Assembly: GCA_022376925.1 (NCBI GenBank)
Contig: JAIOJX010000004.1
Span: 3,844,001 to 3,908,000 of the forward strand
DNA: 64,000 bases
Direction of reading: 5' to 3'
Origin: Tragulus kanchil
Taxonomy: Eukaryota > Chordata > Mammalia > Artiodactyla > Tragulidae
Both the position numbers and the translations under genes were made by a program. Shown piece by piece: positions 59,895 through 64,000 of the stretch (the stretch's first letter is position 1; the number at the start of each line of letters is the position of its first letter). Below the pieces are notes generated by a model, which saw only the letters and a program-made list of their open reading frames with translations, was not told where the DNA came from and did no database searches.

Positions 59895-60075
59895 AAGAGA
59901 CAGACTGCCTGTGTGATCCTAGATTCATTACTTTACTTCTCTGGGGGTGTTTCCTCATCTCTAATATAGAGATGGCAATAGAACTCTGCTACTCACAGAG
60001 CTGTTGTGAGGATTCAGTGGGTTAATATATGTAAATCACAAAGAACAATGCCAGTGCATAATAAGATATTTATAG
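59895..60075 (+). mobile_element. MIR
   Basis: Sense MIR text: TTACTTTACTTCTCTGGGGG, GAGCTGTTGTGAGGATTCAG and AATGCCAGTGCATAATAAG. Confidence 0.7.
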
Positions 60076-60086
60076 GCCTCAAACTA

Positions 60087-62171
60087 TCAGTGTGTTCCCT
60101 GCTCATTGGAATCCTGCCTTGGCCTTGCTTTGGGCTTGTGCATAAAAAGCTTGGGACCCTCCCCCTTAGCCCTGAGGGCTCTTTTGAATAGTAGGTGGAA
60201 AGACTGGATACCAAGTACATGAATTTGTCAGGGCTCTCGTAACAAAGTACCACAAACTGAGGTGGCTTAAAGCAATAGAAATTTATTCTCACACTGTTCT
60301 GGAGTCTAGATATCCAAAATCAAGGTGTCCATGGAGTCATGCGCCTTCTGAGACTCTAGGTAGAATCCTGAGCTCTTCCTAGCTTCTGATTGGTGGCCAC
60401 CAGACCTTGACCTTCCTTCCAGAGCAAGAGTATCACTGTGATCTGTCTCTGTGGTGTCACATGGCATCTCCTCGTGAGCTGTGTCCTCACACGGTGTTCT
60501 CCATGTGTGTGTGTCTTCTCTTTTTATAGAGGACACTGGTCCTCTTGGATTAGCCTACCCTCCCAGACCAATATGACCTTTTTTTTAAACTCAATTCCAT
60601 CTGCAAGACTATCTCCAAACCAGGCCACAGTCACAGGTACTGAGGTGAGGACTTCAACATATCTTTGGGGCAACGTGATTCAACTGGAAGCACCAGGAGT
60701 CAGGAGACATGGCCTCTTGACCTCCGAGTTTCCCACGGGACCACAGAAACAGGGACGCAGGTGAGCGGGGAGCTCTGGCTGGGGCACCAGGACGCCTGGA
60801 CTCTGCTTCGGCTCCCAGCGTTACCCCAGGCACTCTTCTTCCTGGCCTCATTCTTCTTTGTGGTGAGACAAGGAAAAACACCCTCCACTCCCAGTTAGGT
60901 TCTGGTGAGACTCAAACCAGCTGGAGAGAAGGGACTCTGCCACTTGAAACCCTATCCATAAATCAATAGACTTGCCTTCAGGCCTCAGTGGCTCTCCCAT
61001 TCTCTCCCATGAGTTGGGCAGACTTACTGCAATGACAGACATGCCCAACCTCAACTCTCCAACCTTCTCCATCTCTGAGGTTCTGTCATGAATTCACCCT
61101 TTTCCTGGCTTCCTTAGTGCATATAAGTTATAGGCTAATCAGTGTGTTCCCTGCTCATTGGAATCCTGCCTTGGCCTTGCTTTGGGCTTGTGCATAAAAA
61201 GCTTGGGACCCTCCCCCTTAGCCCTGAGGGCTCTTTTGAATAGTAGGTGGAAAGACTGGATACCAAGTACATGAATTTGTCAGGGCTCTCGTAACAAAGT
61301 ACCACAAACTGAGGTGGCTTAAAGCAATAGAAATTTATTCTCACACTGTTCTGGAGTCTAGATATCCAAAATCAAGGTGTCCATGGAGTCATGCGCCTTC
61401 TGAGACTCTAGGTAGAATCCTGAGCTCTTCCTAGCTTCTGATTGGTGGCCACCAGACCTTGACCTTCCTTCCAGAGCAAGAGTATCACTGTGATCTGTCT
61501 CTGTGGTGTCACATGGCATCTCCTCGTGAGCTGTGTCCTCACACGGTGTTCTCCATGTGTGTGTGTCTTCTCTTTTTATAGAGGACACTGGTCCTCTTGG
61601 ATTAGCCTACCCTCCCAGACCAATATGACCTTTTTTTTAAACTCAATTCCATCTGCAAGACTATCTCCAAACCAGGCCACAGTCACAGGTACTGAGGTGA
61701 GGACTTCAACATATCTTTGGGGCAACGTGATTCAACTGGAAGCACCAGGAGTCAGGAGACATGGCCTCTTGACCTCCGAGTTTCCCACGGGACCACAGAA
61801 ACAGGGACGCAGGTGAGCGGGGAGCTCTGGCTGGGGCACCAGGACGCCTGGACTCTGCTTCGGCTCCCAGCGTTACCCCAGGCACTCTTCTTCCTGGCCT
61901 CATTCTTCTTTGTGGTGAGACAAGGAAAAACACCCTCCACTCCCAGTTAGGTTCTGGTGAGACTCAAACCAGCTGGAGAGAAGGGACTCTGCCACTTGAA
62001 ACCCTATCCATAAATCAATAGACTTGCCTTCAGGCCTCAGTGGCTCTCCCATTCTCTCCCATGAGTTGGGCAGACTTACTGCAATGACAGACATGCCCAA
62101 CCTCAACTCTCCAACCTTCTCCATCTCTGAGGTTCTGTCATGAATTCACCCTTTTCCTGGCTTCCTTAGTT
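60087..62171 (+). repeat. Direct duplication D18, period 1052
   Basis: Copy 1 is 60087-61119 and copy 2 is 61139-62171, with a 19-base filler. The bodies appear identical. Confidence 0.95.
60215..60703 (-). mobile_element. MLT1-type LTR (ERVL-MaLR)
   Basis: Antisense MLT1: GGGCTCTCGTAACAAAGTAC, CAATAGAAATTTATTCTCAC, ATCAAGGTGTCCATGG, GGACACTGGTCCTCTTGGAT and AGGACTTCAACATATCTTTG in order. Copied at 61267-61755 in D18. Confidence 0.88.
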
Positions 62172-62330
62172 CAGTTACTTGCTTCCCTAAGTCTCAGTTT
62201 CCTTCCCTGTAAAGTAGGAGGTTTCTTTGCCACCTCGTATGCTAATTGCTAGGATTAAATTTAGAGGCAATGCAGTTAAGTCAGCACAGTGCTCGACACA
62301 TGGTACATTGAATAAATATTCATTAATATT
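62172..62330 (+). mobile_element. MIR fragment
   Basis: Sense MIR: AAGTCTCAGTTTCCTTCCCT, GCTAGGATTAAATTTAGAGG and GTACATTGAATAAATATTC. Confidence 0.7.
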
Positions 62331-63074
62331 GATTTGATCATGACCACAGGGTACTGGCACATACAACATAGAGACAGTGCATCTGAGTCATTGCATCTCA
62401 CTTTAGCCCTGGGCCTTCACTCATGCCTCCATTCAGCAGCCTTCGACGCATCCCCCTACTCAGCGCCTTGCCAGGCTTCTAAGAGGATGGGTCTGGTGTC
62501 TGGAGACTGCGCTGGTTGGGCTTGCCGTGAGGCTTGGGGAACGACTGCCCTCTCTCTGGTCCTCAGTCTTCTCATCTGCACAGTGAGGGTTTGAGGCCGT
62601 GCAGGCCTGGGAGGCCCCACCTGCTTTCCTGTTGTGTGGTTCCAGCCTGCAGAGGGCACTTCTGGCCCAGAGCAGGAGGGGCTGAGGATGGGCACAGCAG
62701 CAGGAACTCACAGGCCAGGATTCCTGGTTCCTCTTCCTGCCCTGCCACTGGCATACTGGGCCAACTCCTTCCCCTCTTTGAGGATGTTTCCCCCCTCATC
62801 ATAGAAGAGGCTAGCCAGGCCGAGAACCCTTCAAGTCTATGTTTCTAGAGTTTAACAACCAACCACTTTGGAACATGCCAAGGCTGCCCTCACCACCCAG
62901 CTTTAACATCCACCGTGCCCGCCACCAGGAGCACCATTCCCATGTAAATGTGATGGACCACTTCACTTCACTTCATTCAGGTCTCCAGGATTCAGCAAAG
63001 TGTCCCCTTCCTATCCCACCTAAGACTATATGCGTATACGTAGTCCTGACACTGTTTTTCCCTAAAATGCTTAT

Positions 63075-63240
63075 CCTCCCCTGACATTGTACACTTATTT
63101 GCAGTTTCTTGTTTCCCAGGTTCCCCCACTAGAGTGTAAGCTCTGTAAAGACAGAGGCCTTCTCCATCAAATTCAGCACAGCAACCCAGTGCCTAACATA
63201 GCACTAGGCACATAGTAGGTGCTTGATATATGGTGAAAAG
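63075..63240 (+). mobile_element. LINE L2 3' end
   Basis: CTAGAGTGTAAGCTCTGTAA, AGTGCCTAACATAGCACTAG and GCACATAGTAGGTGCTTGAT are the L2 terminal sequence. Confidence 0.8.
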
Positions 63241-63296
63241 AAGGGAGAGAAGGAAGGGAGGGAGGGAGGAAGGAAGGAAGGAATGAAAGGAGGGAT
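63238..63296 (+). repeat. (GGAA/GGGA)n simple repeat
   Basis: Purine repeat with AGGGAGGGAGGGAGG then AAGGAAGGAAGGAA, attached to the tail of the L2 element. Confidence 0.9.
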
Positions 63297-64000
63297 AACC
63301 ATGAATTTAGCCAAGATCACCTAAGAAGACTTGTCCTTCTCACCATTGCTGTTGCTAAGCAATATCTTTTTAGCTTGTATTTATCTGTTCAAGCAATATT
63401 TACTGCCGGCTGGCTCTGCCCAAGGCAAGGAGCTGAGACCAGGGGATATGGTGGTGAACTCGGTGCTCCAGGCTGTCCGCTCCCTGATCTTACATGTTAT
63501 GAGGAAGAGCCAAACAATCAGCTCGGCTTGCAGGCAGTGCAAGGGCAGAGAACAGAGCACCATGTGACAGTGCACCCAGGACAGGCTGGGTGCAGGGAGG
63601 AGTTAGAGAAAACCTTCTCAGAGAAAGTGACTCAGGCCCCACGTGGTCACTCAGGGGATGGGGGGAAGATATGGCCTGGGTCCCCAGTGTGGACTCTAGC
63701 GTTCTGGAACAGTGCTCAGCCATCGCATCCTGGGCCTCTCTACCTGTGTCGCTGAGAATCCTGTCTCCCTGGCTGCCTGGTTGGACCTTCCCACCCCCAA
63801 CCAAGCCATGTTCCTCTCTCCACTCTCTGCACACACGGTGGCCGGGTCCTTTCCCTCTGAGCTGTCCCTGTCTGGTGGTGGACTGGCAGCTGCCTGACCC
63901 ACCCCGACTCCATGCAGCACTCCCTCTCTTTTCTCTTCGACACATTCTGGGGTCAGGCTCTGGACTCCCTCCCTGACCTCAGCACTTCTACAACTTCCAG

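Larger units (their letters stand above)
31871..64000. other. Intergenic region beyond ARSI (towards TCOF1 by synteny)
   Basis: No exon, RNA gene or conserved protein motif was recognised in this 32 kb. It consists of SINEs, MIR, L2, L1, MLT1, an ERV-LTR-like element, simple repeats and nine of the 1.1-kb duplications. Stretches with nothing recognised include about 33100-33890, 34300-35130, 35270-35830, 45550-46450, 49200-50250 and 63300-64000. The identity of the next gene (TCOF1) rests only on mammalian synteny. Confidence 0.55.

Noticed and set aside
63461..63480. Second RE1-like site (GGTGCTCCAGGCTGTCC)
   Set aside because: The two half-sites are in the wrong order relative to the REST element.

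Overview
The window is nuclear DNA of a mammal, almost certainly a pecoran ruminant. It is intron-rich and contains many tRNA-Glu-derived CHR/Bov-tA-type SINEs, one BovB-derived Bov-A-type SINE next to an ARSI exon, and old MIR, L2, L1 and MLT1 elements. No prokaryotic gene organisation, CRISPR array or operon is present. Two protein-coding genes are supported, both on the minus strand. The first is CAMK2A, of which only coding exon 1 (62 nt, 13125-13186) lies in the window; the rest of the gene lies beyond the left edge, so 1-13124 reads as its intron 1. The second is the complete two-exon coding region of ARSI (exon 1 at 30831-31141, exon 2 at 23632-25036), encoding 571 residues with all visible sulfatase motifs intact. 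This order and orientation match the mammalian CAMK2A-ARSI neighbourhood. In human the next gene beyond ARSI is TCOF1; it is not reached here.

Layout: 1-13124 CAMK2A intron 1; 13125-13830 exon 1, 5' UTR and a promoter carrying five RFX X-box motifs; 13830-23470 the CAMK2A-ARSI intergenic region; 23470-31141 ARSI, with its intron at 25037-30830; 31142-31870 the GC-rich ARSI promoter; 31870-64000 intergenic DNA filled with SINE, MIR, L2, L1, MLT1 and one ERV-LTR-like element. No further gene is supported on the right. The two genes are neighbours with unrelated jobs: CAMK2A is a synaptic Ca2+/calmodulin kinase and ARSI a secretory-pathway sulfatase.

The dominant unexplained structure is eighteen direct duplications, each about 1.05-1.15 kb, spread over the window. 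Copies are nearly identical and abut each other directly or with tens of bases of garbled filler. Differences cluster near the junctions and are mostly small indels. The uniform unit length, regardless of sequence content, argues for unmerged contig-end overlaps (an assembly error), not biology. True distances should be shortened by about 1.1 kb per junction, roughly 20 kb in total.

The most interesting biological signals are: (i) a 5S rRNA 5' fragment without a poly(A) tail, flanked by a perfect 14-bp target-site duplication inside an MIR; (ii) the RFX X-box cluster at the CAMK2A promoter; (iii) a tail-only poly(A) insertion with target-site duplication; (iv) a short unidentified poly(A)-tailed insert nested in a SINE; (v) an ERV-LTR-like element followed by a 50-bp tandem repeat; and (vi) an RE1/NRSE-like site.
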